From NCBI GenBank assembly GCA_964576715.1, contig CAZNWE010000050.1:1-31082 (forward strand): 31,082 bases of DNA, in the 5' to 3' direction. Shown in pieces: positions 22,276-30,444 of the stretch (position 1 is the first letter of the stretch; the number at the start of each line of letters is the position of its first letter). This DNA comes from SLRI01 sp964576715. GTDB lineage: Bacteria > Pseudomonadota > Alphaproteobacteria > Geminicoccales > Geminicoccaceae. The notes under the pieces were generated by a model that worked only from the letters and a program-made list of their open reading frames with translations, searched no databases and was not told the DNA's origin. Made by a program: the position numbers and the translations under genes.

Positions 22276-23726
22276 CGCGCCATCGCCTTGCTGCGCCGGC
22301 GCTGCATCGAGGAGGCGATGCCCAGCGCCTCGCGGTACTTGGCGACCGTTCGCCGCGCGATGACGATGCCAGCGGCACCGAGCCGGGCGACGATCTGGTC
22401 GTCGGACAATACCGCCTGCGGGTCCTCCTTCTGCACCATTTGCTTGATCTGCTGACGGATGACCTCGGCACTGTGATCGGCGCCGCCGTCCTTGCCGGCG
22501 ATCGCGGTCGAGAAGAAGTACTTGAGCGGGAAGGTGCCGTGCGGGGTCGCCGCGAACTTCTGGTTGGTGGCGCGGCTGACCGTGCTTTCGTGCAGACCCG
22601 TGGTCGCCGCGATGTCCCGCAGCACGAGCGGGCGGAGCGCCCGCGGGCCGTCGACGAGGAAGGCCCGCTGCCGCGCGAAAATGGCGCGACCAACCTTGAG
22701 GATCGTGCGCGAGCGCTGATCGAGCGCCTTGGCCAGCCAGGTCGCGTTCTGAAAGCGTTCCTGAACGAACTCCTTTTGCCGCAGGTCGAGCCCGCTATTG
22801 CCGAGTTCGGCGAAATAGCGGCCGTCGACCACGAGGCGGGGCAGGGCGGCGCTGTTGAGCTCGATCCGCCAATGGTCCGGACCGGTGCGCGAGACGACGA
22901 TGTCGGGCAGGATGGCGGTCGGCGGCTCGCTCGGGTAGCGGTGACCGGGGCGCGGGTCGAGTGCCTTGAGTTCGGCGACCATGTCCTCGAGGTCCTCGCG
23001 ATCGACGCCACACAGCCGCTGCAGGGCCGGCCAGTCGGCCTTGGCGAGCAGCGGCAGATTGTCGAGCAGCCGCCGCATCGCCGGATCGAGCCGATCCCGC
23101 TCGGCGAGCTGCAGGGCCAGGCATTCGGCGAGATCGCGGGCACCGACACCGGTCGGCTCGCAGCGTTGCAGCAACCCCCGCGCCGCCTGCACCCGCTCGA
23201 TGCTGGCACCCAACCGGCGGGCGATCTCCTCGTTGGGGTCGCGCAGGTAGCCGTCGTCGTCGAGCCAGTCGGTGAGCGTCGAGGCGAGCGCGCGCAGCGG
23301 TGCCGGGGTGCCGAGCATGCCGAGTTGCCGGCGCAGCTCCTCGCGCAGCGACGGCGTCTCGCTGAACCGTGCCTCGAAGGGCCGGTGGTCGTCGGCGGCA
23401 CCGCTCTGGCGGCGGCTGTGCAGCTGCTGATCGAGGGCCTGCGGCGGCCGCGGCTGCTCCCAAACGCCGGTCGAATCACCGGTGGAGGTGGCCGGGCCCG
23501 GCGGCAGCTCTGGCCGTTCGGCGGCCGCGGGCGCCGCTGCGGCGCTGTCGGCGATGCGCATGCCGGTGTCGGCGAGATCCAGGAACGGGTTGTCCGCGAC
23601 CTCGCTGTGCAGCGTCCCGATCAACTCCTGGTTTGAGAGCTGCAGCAGCCGGATCGCCTGCTGCAGTTGCGGCGTGAGCACCAGGGTCTGGGTCTGCCGA
23701 ACATCGAGACGAAGGCCGAGCGCCAT
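22272..23726 (-). CDS. rpoN: RNA polymerase sigma-54 factor
   Basis: A 484-residue sigma-54, which recognises -24/-12 promoters and needs enhancer-binding ATPases. Region I: ALGLRLDVRQTQTLVLTPQLQQAIRLLQLSNQEL. An acidic, proline-rich region II follows. The core-binding domain includes LGTPAPLRALASTLTDWLDDDGYL and CEPTGVGARDLAECLALQL. The DNA-binding part has the ATTGLHESTVSRATNQKF helix-turn-helix, and the RpoN box is ARRTVAKYRE near residues 460-470. Length is normal. It is downstream of lptB by 151 bases with a GAGGGA ribosome site. Its position between the LPS transport genes and ptsN is standard for proteobacteria. Confidence 0.97.
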   Translation of the reverse strand: MALGLRLDVRQTQTLVLTPQLQQAIRLLQLSNQELIGTLHSEVADNPFLDLADTGMRIADSAAAAPAAAERPELPPGPATSTGDSTGVWEQPRPPQALDQQLHSRRQSGAADDHRPFEARFSETPSLREELRRQLGMLGTPAPLRALASTLTDWLDDDGYLRDPNEEIARRLGASIERVQAARGLLQRCEPTGVGARDLAECLALQLAERDRLDPAMRRLLDNLPLLAKADWPALQRLCGVDREDLEDMVAELKALDPRPGHRYPSEPPTAILPDIVVSRTGPDHWRIELNSAALPRLVVDGRYFAELGNSGLDLRQKEFVQERFQNATWLAKALDQRSRTILKVGRAIFARQRAFLVDGPRALRPLVLRDIAATTGLHESTVSRATNQKFAATPHGTFPLKYFFSTAIAGKDGGADHSAEVIRQQIKQMVQKEDPQAVLSDDQIVARLGAAGIVIARRTVAKYREALGIASSMQRRRSKAMAR

Positions 23727-23877
23727 CCGCGCGATCCCTCAGGGCCTGGCCGGCCGAGACGCCTCGGCCATGAAGAACGAGCTCGCCGGCCAATGGCGGC
23801 GGCGCGGCGTCCCGCTGGTGCACGGACGGCGACGGCGCCTGCCGCCATCCGGCAACGCTGTCGCGGCCAATGGTGGT

Positions 23878-24741
23878 TCAGCGATCAAAGCTGTCACCGA
23901 GGTAAACCTCACGGACGATCGCGTCGGCGATGATCTCGGCCGGCGCACCCTCCTTGATGACGATGCCGCCGGCGAGAATATAGGCACGGTCGACGATGGC
24001 CAGCGTGTCGCGGACATTGTGATCGGTGATCAGCACACCGATGCCGCGGGTCTTCAGATGGCCGACGAGCGCCCGGATCTCGGCGACGTTCAAGGGGTCG
24101 ATGCCGGCCAACGGCTCGTCGAGGAGGATGTAGCGCGGCTCGGAGGCCAGGGCCCGGGCGATCTCGCAGCGCCGCCGCTCGCCGCCCGAGAGCGTGTTGG
24201 CCGGGGCGTCCTTGAGCTCGGTCAAGCCGAATTCGTCGAGCAGCCCCGCCAGCCGCTGCCGCCGCTGGGCCTTGTCCTTGAGCCGGACCTCGAGCACCGC
24301 CTGGATGTTCTGCGCCACGCTGAGACCGCGGAAGATCGACGCCTCCTGCGGCAGATAGCCGATGCCGAGCCGGGCCCGCCGGTGCATCGGCAGCGCGGTG
24401 ACGTCGACGCCATCGAGAATGATCCGCCCGCAGTCGGCGGCGACGAGACCGGTCATCATGTAGAAACTGGTCGTCTTGCCGGCACCGTTCGGACCGAGCA
24501 GGCCGACCGCCTCACCCGGCGAGATGGCGAAATCGACGTCGCGCAGCACCGTGCGGCCGTTATAGGCCTTCATCAGACCCAGTGCCTGGAGGCGCCCGGC
24601 CGGCGATGGCGGCTGCGACGGCGGCGCGACCACCCGCTGCGGCGACGAAGCCGGCGGTCGGTCGGGCCCCGGCGGGGCTTGGCCGGGCGTGCCGGTCGGC
24701 TGGCCGCGCCGACGCTCCTCGAGGGTCAGGTCGACGGCCAT
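23878..24741 (-). CDS. lptB: LPS export ABC transporter ATP-binding protein
   Basis: A 287-residue ATPase that powers LPS extraction by LptB2FG at the inner membrane. Motifs: LLGPNGAGKTTSFYM (Walker A), GYLPQEASIFRGLSV (Q-loop), TLSGGERRRCEIARAL (signature), YILLDEPLAGIDPL (Walker B) and VLITDHNVRDTL (switch His). It carries an unusual proline-rich N-terminal extension of roughly 45 residues before the ALGLMKAYNGRTVL start of the ABC domain. The ATG at 24741 lies four bases after the lptA stop with GAGGG upstream; an ATG at 24759 would overlap lptA. Confidence 0.96.
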   Translation of the reverse strand: MAVDLTLEERRRGQPTGTPGQAPPGPDRPPASSPQRVVAPPSQPPSPAGRLQALGLMKAYNGRTVLRDVDFAISPGEAVGLLGPNGAGKTTSFYMMTGLVAADCGRIILDGVDVTALPMHRRARLGIGYLPQEASIFRGLSVAQNIQAVLEVRLKDKAQRRQRLAGLLDEFGLTELKDAPANTLSGGERRRCEIARALASEPRYILLDEPLAGIDPLNVAEIRALVGHLKTRGIGVLITDHNVRDTLAIVDRAYILAGGIVIKEGAPAEIIADAIVREVYLGDSFDR

Positions 24742-24745
24742 CGGC

Positions 24746-25315
24746 TCAGCCCTCGCCATCGGCCGCGGGGCGGAACAGGGCGCGCACGCGCTCACCCGCC
24801 GGCTTGTCCGCGGCGCTGCTCATGGTGGCAATCTGCTGCTCGACGTCGATCTCCAGCCGGTCGCCGCGGATGACGTTGGCGGCGCGCGTCAAGACGACGT
24901 TGCCGACCAGCTCGATCCTCGCACTGGTCACGTCGTAGAAGCCGCCATCGCCGACGGCACTCTCCTCGGCCGAGGCGATGGTGACGTTGCCCTCCACCTC
25001 GATGCGGCGAATCGCCTGCTCCGGTGCCGCGGCATCGTCGCCGAGCGCGTAGAAGACCACGAGCCGGTCGGCGCGCAGCAGCATCTCACCCTGCTCGGCC
25101 TGGACGTTGCCGACGAAAACCGCGCGACCCGCGGCCTGCTCGACGGTCAAACTGTCGGCGACGATCTCGATCGGCTGGCTGGTATCGTGCGTGCCGAGCC
25201 CGCCACCATTCGTCTGCGCCCGGCTCCCGCCCGCGTTCGCCAGCGAGAGTGCAATCAGGGCAAGGGCGAGACATCCGGCGCGTCGCGCCCCCGACCGTTG
25301 CCGTTGCCAGGTCAT
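24746..25315 (-). CDS. lptA: LPS transport periplasmic protein LptA-like (OstA family)
   Basis: A 189-residue periplasmic protein with a signal peptide (MTWQRQRSGARR followed by hydrophobic LALALIALSLANAG). The OstA-type beta-jellyroll repeat follows: PIEIVADSLTVEQAAGRAVFVGNVQAEQGEMLLRADRLVVFY, then IEVEGNVTIASAEESAVGDGGFYDVTSARIELVGNVVLTRAANVIRGDRLEIDV. LptA forms the periplasmic bridge that carries LPS to LptDE. It stops four bases before lptB and starts 16 bases after kdsD. The usual neighbour lptC is not between them. Start ATG at 25315 because the signal peptide begins there. Confidence 0.93.
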   Translation of the reverse strand: MTWQRQRSGARRAGCLALALIALSLANAGGSRAQTNGGGLGTHDTSQPIEIVADSLTVEQAAGRAVFVGNVQAEQGEMLLRADRLVVFYALGDDAAAPEQAIRRIEVEGNVTIASAEESAVGDGGFYDVTSARIELVGNVVLTRAANVIRGDRLEIDVEQQIATMSSAADKPAGERVRALFRPAADGEG

Positions 25316-25331
25316 CAAGCGATCCCGGGCA

Positions 25332-26411
25332 TCAGGCGATCCCGGCGCGAAGACAGTCGTGCAGGTGCACCGCACCTACCGGGACACCTTCCTGGACAAC
25401 GAACAGCACGGTGATCGAATGCTTGTTCATCATGCGCAGCGCCTCGACCGCGAGCAGGTCCGGGGCGATCGTGCGCGGTTCTTCGGTCATCACCTCGGCG
25501 GCGCGCCGCGCCAAGAGATCGGTGCCCATCCGCCGGCGGATGTCACCGTCGGTGACGATCCCCTTGAGGACCCCCGCCGCGGTGGTGACGCCGACACAGC
25601 CGAGGCATTTCTCGGTCATGACGACCAGCGCCTCGCTCATCGGGCAGTCGGGCGTGACCAGCGGCAGCTCGGCCGCACCCCGCATCAGCTGATCGACCCG
25701 CAGCAGCTGGCTGCCGAGCTTGCCGCCGGGGTGAAACACGGCGAAATGCTGCGGCGTGAATCCCGCACTCTGCAACAGGGCCACCGCGAGGGCATCGCCG
25801 AGCGCCAGCATGGCGGTTGTCGAGGTGGTGGGGGCGAGACCCATCGGGCAGGCCTCGGTAACGGGCGGCAGCACCAGCGCCACCTCGGCCTCGCGGCCGA
25901 GCGTGCTGTCCCGGCGGCCGATCATCGCGATCAGCGGGATGGCGAAACGGCGAGTATAGAGGATGAGATCCTTGAGCTCGGCGGTCTCGCCGGAATTGGA
26001 AAGGGCGAGGACCGCGTCCTTGGCGGTGATCATGCCGAGATCGCCGTGGCTGGCCTCGCCGGGATGGACGAACATCGCCGGTGTCCCGGTCGACGACAGC
26101 GTGGCCGCGATCTTGCGCGCGATGTGGCCACTCTTGCCCATGCCGGTGCAGACGACCCGGCCCTCCAGCCCCTGCAACAGTGTCACGGCGTTGTCGAAAC
26201 TTTGGTCCAGACTATCCGCCAAGGCAAGCAGGGCCGTGGCCTCGACAGTGAGCACCGCCCGTCCGTGCGCGAGCGCCTCGCAGCGATGGGTTGCCGGTCC
26301 TGCGAGCGGCGGCGCTGCCCCCGGCCCGCGGTCGAGTTGGGCGCTGCCACCCTCGCTGGCGTCAGGTCGATGCCCGACGCATTGGCCGTTTTGCCCCGCC
26401 GGCTGGGTCAC
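25332..26411 (-). CDS. kdsD: KpsF/GutQ family arabinose-5-phosphate isomerase
   Basis: This enzyme converts ribulose-5-phosphate to arabinose-5-phosphate, the first step to Kdo for LPS. The SIS domain contains RVVCTGMGKSGHIARKIAATLSSTGTPAMFVHPGEASHGDLG and LALSNSGETAEL, with CPMGLAPTTSTTAMLALGDALA. Two CBS domains complete it (DQLMRGAAELPLVTPD to GIVTDGDIRRRM, then VMTEEPRTIAPD to VGAVHLHDCL). The GTG at 26411 is favoured by an AAGGAA ribosome site; it gives 359 residues with a roughly 50-residue non-conserved tail before the typical ALLALADSLDQSF start, and an ATG at 26471 is the alternative. It lies directly upstream of lptA, fitting an LPS operon. Confidence 0.93.
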   Translation of the reverse strand: MTQPAGQNGQCVGHRPDASEGGSAQLDRGPGAAPPLAGPATHRCEALAHGRAVLTVEATALLALADSLDQSFDNAVTLLQGLEGRVVCTGMGKSGHIARKIAATLSSTGTPAMFVHPGEASHGDLGMITAKDAVLALSNSGETAELKDLILYTRRFAIPLIAMIGRRDSTLGREAEVALVLPPVTEACPMGLAPTTSTTAMLALGDALAVALLQSAGFTPQHFAVFHPGGKLGSQLLRVDQLMRGAAELPLVTPDCPMSEALVVMTEKCLGCVGVTTAAGVLKGIVTDGDIRRRMGTDLLARRAAEVMTEEPRTIAPDLLAVEALRMMNKHSITVLFVVQEGVPVGAVHLHDCLRAGIA

Positions 26412-26637
26412 GCCGTGGTTCCTTTTCGTGATCGGCCGGCGCGTGTCGCGCCTCGCGTTCCGCCCGGGCATCGATCGGCAGCTCCCGATTGACAGGACCT
26501 TAGCCACCCGGCCACTCGATGCGCCGCCCGGACTATGCGCTGCACTACCGATCCGGTCAATTGCAGCCGGCTCGCGGCGGCGCGCCGGATGGGCACGGCA
26601 ACAGGCGAGAGCAGGGCAGTGTCCATGGCGGCCCCGA

Positions 26638-27252
26638 TCACGAATGCGCGAAGATGTCGACGTCGGGCCAGCCCTGCAGATCGAGGGCGACCCGGGTGGG
26701 CAGGAAGTCGAAGCACGCCTGCGCCAGCGGCAGCCGTTGCTCGCGCTCGAGCATCGCCTCGAGGCGTTCCTTGAGCGCATGCAGATGCAAGACGTCCTGC
26801 GCGGCGTAGCGCTGCTGCGCCTCGGTCAGCGTCTCGGCCCCCCAGTCCGAGCTTTGCTCGCCCTTGGCGAGGTCGATGCCGAGAAGCTCGCGGCAGAGGT
26901 CCTTGAGCCCGTGGCGGTCGGTGTAGGTGCGCACCAGGCGCGAGGCGATCTTGGTGCAGAACAGGGGAGCGGCCACGATACCGAAACGGTGCTGCAGGAC
27001 CGCCACGTCGAAACGGGCATAGTGGAACAGCTTGTGCCGGTTCGGGTCGCCCAGTTGTGCCGCGAGGCGTGGGGCCGCGCTGACGTGCCGGTCGAGCTTG
27101 ACCAGGTGCGCGGTGCCGTCGCCGGCCGAGAGCTGGACGACACACAACCGGTCGCGTCTGGGCTGCAAGCCCATGGCCTCGCTGTCGACGGCGATCACCG
27201 GCCCGAGGTCGAGCCCCGGGGGCAGGTCGTTGACGTGCACGCTGATTGTCAT
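26638..27252 (-). CDS. rnd: Ribonuclease D-like 3'-5' exonuclease, short form
   Basis: A 204-residue protein containing only the DEDDy exonuclease domain: VIAVDSEAMGLQPRRDRLCVVQLS (DxE), KLFHYARFDVAVLQ (the middle Asp), and QRYAAQDVLHLHALKERLE (Tyr and the last Asp). The HRDC domains of full-length RNase D are absent, which is normal for the alphaproteobacterial version found upstream of the LPS transport genes. It probably trims tRNA or other RNA 3' ends. It is followed after 226 bases by kdsD. The ATG at 27252 starts just before the fold; the ribosome site is weak. Confidence 0.9.
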   Translation of the reverse strand: MTISVHVNDLPPGLDLGPVIAVDSEAMGLQPRRDRLCVVQLSAGDGTAHLVKLDRHVSAAPRLAAQLGDPNRHKLFHYARFDVAVLQHRFGIVAAPLFCTKIASRLVRTYTDRHGLKDLCRELLGIDLAKGEQSSDWGAETLTEAQQRYAAQDVLHLHALKERLEAMLEREQRLPLAQACFDFLPTRVALDLQGWPDVDIFAHS

Positions 27253-27315
27253 CTGGAGATCGTTGCCCTCGCGGTCGGCCCACCCGCTCGACCGTGCCCA
27301 TTCGGCACGATCGCC

Positions 27316-27341
27316 GCCGGGTCGAGACCATTAGACCCGGC
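27316..27341 (-). terminator. Hairpin between tRNA-Leu and rnd
   Basis: GCCGGGTC (27316-27323) pairs with GACCCGGC (27334-27341) over a 10-base loop. It lies 55 bases beyond the tRNA-Leu 3' end and 64 bases before the rnd start. Without a U-tract it could be a weak terminator for the tRNA or a leader structure of rnd. Confidence 0.35.
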
Positions 27342-27395
27342 CAGGGTTAAGATCGCGTTAGCGACGGCGGGACACCGGCGGGGCGGCCAGCTGGA

Positions 27396-27482
27396 TGGTG
27401 CCCAGGAGAGGACTCGAACCTCCACGACCAGAAGGTCACTAGCACCTGAAGCTAGCGCGTCTACCAGTTCCGCCACCTGGGC
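27396..27482 (-). tRNA. tRNA-Leu (anticodon CAG)
   Basis: An 87-nt class II tRNA: acceptor GCCCAGG pairs with CCTGGGC, the anticodon loop is TTCAGGT in a CTAGC/GCTAG stem (anticodon CAG), and a long variable arm is present. The T-arm reads GGTTCGAGTCC, discriminator A, with CCA encoded at the 3' end (27398-27396). Read on the minus strand. Confidence 0.97.
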
Positions 27483-27514
27483 AAAGTGTTGTTGTCGGTG
27501 CGCAGTGTGCCCAG

Positions 27515-27543
27515 CATCTATGGCTGAACGAGCCCGCCGTCAA
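27515..27543 (-). promoter_or_regulatory. Sigma-70-type promoter for tRNA-Leu
   Basis: On the minus strand TTGACG (27543-27538), a 17-base spacer, then TAGATG (27520-27515). Transcription would begin near 27508, giving a leader of about 26 bases before the tRNA. Confidence 0.6.
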
Positions 27544-27729
27544 GCGCGGCGCTCACCGCCGCGTCGTCGTCGGCACAACTCGGCAGGCACCTAATGGCAG
27601 CGTGCCCAGCGGCTGCGCGCTCGCCGCATCTTGCGCATCGCCGCGCTCTTGCCGACAACACGGCCGGGACCACCTGAGGCTTGCTGCGCCACTGCTGCGG
27701 TGCAGCCGACGCGACGAAAGGACGTCAGG

Positions 27730-28671
27730 ATGCGCAACGAGGTCGTCACGGTCTTCGGCGGCACCGGCTTCATCGGCCGGCAGCTGGTCGAGCGTCTGGC
27801 GCATGCCGGTGCCGCCGTTCGCGTCGTGACCCGCGACCCGGATCGCGCCGGATTCCTGCGGCCGATGGGTGATGTCGGGCAGATCGCCATCCTTCCCTAT
27901 GCGGAAGACGAGGCTGGACTGGGCCGGCTGGTCGCCGATGCCACCGGGGTCGTCAATCTGCTCGGCATCCTGTTCGAGCGTCGCGCCGGCGCCTTCATGC
28001 ACGTGCATCGCGACATGGCCGAGCGGATCGCCAAGGCGGCGGCGACGGCCGGGGTGAGGCGGCTGGTCCACATGTCGGCGATCGGCGCCGATCCCGATGC
28101 CGAGGCGCTCTACGCGCGCAGCAAGGGGGAAGGAGAGGCCAGGGTGAAGGCGGCCTTCCCGGCCGTCTCGATCGTCCGCCCCTCGATCGTCTTCGGGCCG
28201 GGCGACGGCTTTTTCGCCCGCTTTGCTCAGATGAGCATGCTGGTGCCGTTCCTGCCGCTGATCGACGGCGGCCAGACGCGCTTTCAGCCGGTCTATGTCG
28301 TCGATGTCGCCGAGGCGATGCTGCGCTGCCTGGCGAGCGATGCGCACCAGGGCAAGACCTTCGAGCTCGGCGGGCCGCGCGTCGCCAGCTTTGCCGAACT
28401 CCTCCGCTTCATTCTCGATACGGTCAACCGGCGGCGGCTGCTGCTGCCGCTGCCGAGCTCGATCGCCGCGGTGCAGGCCCGCTTTTTCGAGCTGCTGCCG
28501 TCGCCGCCATTGACCCGCGACCAGCTGAAGATGCTCGGCACCGACAATGTGGTGAGCCCGGGGGCGCTGACGCTCGCCGATCTCGGGATCAAGCCGACGC
28601 CGTTCGAGGTGATCGTGCCCGAGTATCTCAAACCGTTTGCCCGGCCGCGTCGGCCTAGACCTGTCGCGTGA
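27730..28671 (+). CDS. Complex I NDUFA9 subunit family / atypical SDR oxidoreductase
   Basis: A 313-residue NAD(P)-binding protein: VVTVFGGTGFIGRQLVERL (nucleotide loop), VVNLLGILFERR, VRRLVHMSAIGADPDAEALYARSKGEGEARVKA (a Y-x-x-S-K segment where the SDR Y-x-x-x-K would be), IVRPSIVFGPGDGFFARFAQM, and FQPVYVVDVAEAM. These match the NDUFA9-type atypical short-chain dehydrogenases of alphaproteobacteria, relatives of a mitochondrial Complex I accessory subunit. In bacteria the role is not settled; some may act in quinone biosynthesis or Complex I stability. An AAAGGA ribosome site lies before the ATG at 27730. Confidence 0.9.
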   Translation: MRNEVVTVFGGTGFIGRQLVERLAHAGAAVRVVTRDPDRAGFLRPMGDVGQIAILPYAEDEAGLGRLVADATGVVNLLGILFERRAGAFMHVHRDMAERIAKAAATAGVRRLVHMSAIGADPDAEALYARSKGEGEARVKAAFPAVSIVRPSIVFGPGDGFFARFAQMSMLVPFLPLIDGGQTRFQPVYVVDVAEAMLRCLASDAHQGKTFELGGPRVASFAELLRFILDTVNRRRLLLPLPSSIAAVQARFFELLPSPPLTRDQLKMLGTDNVVSPGALTLADLGIKPTPFEVIVPEYLKPFARPRRPRPVA

Positions 28672-28720
28672 GTTTCGTCTCGTTTCGTGACTAAACTTTA
28701 GAGTCGAGCGGCATGTGACT

Positions 28721-28751
28721 GGCGGCGAGCAGCCACGAGCGGCTCGCCGCC
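28721..28751 (+). promoter_or_regulatory. Hairpin in the 298-base NDUFA9-gltD interval
   Basis: GGCGGCGAGC (28721-28730) and GCTCGCCGCC (28742-28751) form a perfect 10-bp stem with an 11-base loop, 49 bases after the NDUFA9-like stop. It is followed by GAAATATTA rather than a T-run, so it is either a Rho-assisted terminator or a leader element ahead of gltD. A second small hairpin, GCCGGT/ACCGGC with a 4-base loop, is at 28875-28890. I see no convincing -24/-12 or -35/-10 boxes in this interval. Confidence 0.4.
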
Positions 28752-28969
28752 GAAATATTAGTAACGAAAGCGGACCATACGCCGCCCGCTCTCTGGACGT
28801 GACGTCGGTCGATCGTTACTCTCCTCAGCTCAGCGGCAACGCGTTAGGTGTGGGTAAAATGCTGCGCGGCGTCGGCCGGTGACAACCGGCAGCGCCGCCG
28901 GCTTGGCGTGCGCGGCCGGCTGGTGTTCGCGCCCGCTCGCGGCCGAAGATGCGACCGAGGAGGTTCCCC

Positions 28970-30433
28970 ATGGCGGCCAGGATGATGCAGTTCACCGAGG
29001 TGCCGAAGGCGATGCCGGCGAAGCGCCCGGCACCGGCTCGAGCCGCCGACTTCGACGAGATCTACGGGCGCTACGACGCCGACAAGGCGGCCGAGCAGGC
29101 ATCGCGCTGCGAACAGTGCGGCATCCCGTTCTGCCAGGTGCACTGCCCCTTGCACAACAACATCCCGGACTGGCTGAAACTGACCGCCGAGGGGCGGCTG
29201 GAGGAGGCCTTCGAGGTCGCCTCGGCGACCAACAACATGCCCGAGATCTGCGGCCGCATCTGCCCGCAGGACCGCCTGTGCGAGGGCAATTGCGTGATCG
29301 AGCAGGCGGGCCACGGCACCGTCACCATCGGGGCGGTCGAGAAGCACATCGTCGACACCGCCTTCGACATGGGCTGGGTGAAGCCCGTCCAGCCGCTGCA
29401 TGAGCGGGCCGAGAGCGTCGGCATTATCGGGGCGGGGCCGGCCGGGCTCGCGGCGGCCGAGGAGCTGCGCAAGAAGGGCTACCAGATCCACGTCTACGAC
29501 CGTTACGACCGGGTCGGCGGCCTGCTCATCTATGGTATCCCGGGCTTCAAGCTGGAGAAGCCGATCGTCAACCGCCGCGCCGAGCTCTTGGCCGCGAGCG
29601 GCATCCACTTCCACCTCGACTGCGACATCGGCGCACCGGGCCAGCCGAGCTTCGCCGAGCTGCGCCAGCGCCACGCCGCCGTCCTCGTCGCCACCGGCGT
29701 CTACAAAGCGCGCGCGCTGCTCGCCCCGGGCGTCGGCCTCGACGGCATCGTCGCCGCCCTCGACTACCTCACCGCCGCCAACCGCAAGGGCCTCGGCGAC
29801 GCCGTCCCCGCCTTCGACAGCGGGGCGCTGAACGCCGCCGGCCGCGATGTCGTCGTGGTCGGCGGCGGCGATACCGCCATGGATTGCGTGCGCACCGCCG
29901 TCCGCCAGGGGGCGCAATCGGTGAGCTGCCTGTACCGCCGCGATCGCGACAACATGCCAGGCTCGATGCGCGAGGTCGCCAATGCCGAGGAGGAGGGCGT
30001 CGACTTCGTCTGGCTCTCGGCGCCGGAGGCCTTCCTCGGCGACGACCGGGTCGAGGCGGTGCGCGTCCAGCGCATGCGGCTCGGCGCCCCGGACGCCACC
30101 GGGCGGCGCGCCCCGGAGCCGGTGCCCGGCTCCAGCACCGACCGGCCGGGCGACCTGGTGATCGCCGCCCTCGGCTTCGATCCCGAGGACCTGGTCACGC
30201 TGTTCGACGAGCCCGCCTTGCCGGTCAGCCGCTGGGGCACGTTGAAGATCGACTGGGAGACCATGATGACCGCCATGCCTGGGGTGTTCGCCGCCGGCGA
30301 CGTCGTCCGTGGCGCGTCGCTCGTCGTCTGGGGGGTCCGCGACGGCCGCGACGCCGCCGCCGGCATCCACCGCTTCATCCAAAGCGGGGCCAAAGCCGCC
30401 GACAAGGCCGCCCCGCTCAAGCTCGCTTCATGA
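28970..30433 (+). CDS. gltD: Glutamate synthase small subunit
   Basis: A 487-residue GltD, which passes electrons from NADPH through FAD and iron-sulfur clusters to GltB for glutamate synthesis from glutamine and 2-oxoglutarate. The cysteine clusters CEQCGIPFCQVHCPLHNNIPDW and ICGRICPQDRLCEGNCV are near residues 45-110. The FAD loop is VGIIGAGPAGLAAAEELRKKGY, the NADPH loop VVVVGGGDTAMDCVRTAV, and the C-terminal FAD motif MPGVFAAGDVVRGASLVVWGVRDGRDAA. A GAGGAGG ribosome site precedes the ATG at 28970. The order gltD then gltB, 11 bases apart, is the reverse of the enteric gltBD order. Confidence 0.96.
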   Translation: MAARMMQFTEVPKAMPAKRPAPARAADFDEIYGRYDADKAAEQASRCEQCGIPFCQVHCPLHNNIPDWLKLTAEGRLEEAFEVASATNNMPEICGRICPQDRLCEGNCVIEQAGHGTVTIGAVEKHIVDTAFDMGWVKPVQPLHERAESVGIIGAGPAGLAAAEELRKKGYQIHVYDRYDRVGGLLIYGIPGFKLEKPIVNRRAELLAASGIHFHLDCDIGAPGQPSFAELRQRHAAVLVATGVYKARALLAPGVGLDGIVAALDYLTAANRKGLGDAVPAFDSGALNAAGRDVVVVGGGDTAMDCVRTAVRQGAQSVSCLYRRDRDNMPGSMREVANAEEEGVDFVWLSAPEAFLGDDRVEAVRVQRMRLGAPDATGRRAPEPVPGSSTDRPGDLVIAALGFDPEDLVTLFDEPALPVSRWGTLKIDWETMMTAMPGVFAAGDVVRGASLVVWGVRDGRDAAAGIHRFIQSGAKAADKAAPLKLAS

Positions 30434-30444
30434 GGACCGGCGCC

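Noticed and set aside
21962..22363. Plus-strand open frame between ptsN and rpoN
   Set aside because: Low-complexity basic sequence that overlaps the rpoN 3' end in antisense; no motif or ribosome site.
27249..27476. Short minus-strand open frame starting MAELVDALASG
   Set aside because: It is the translation of the tRNA-Leu sequence itself, a common false gene.
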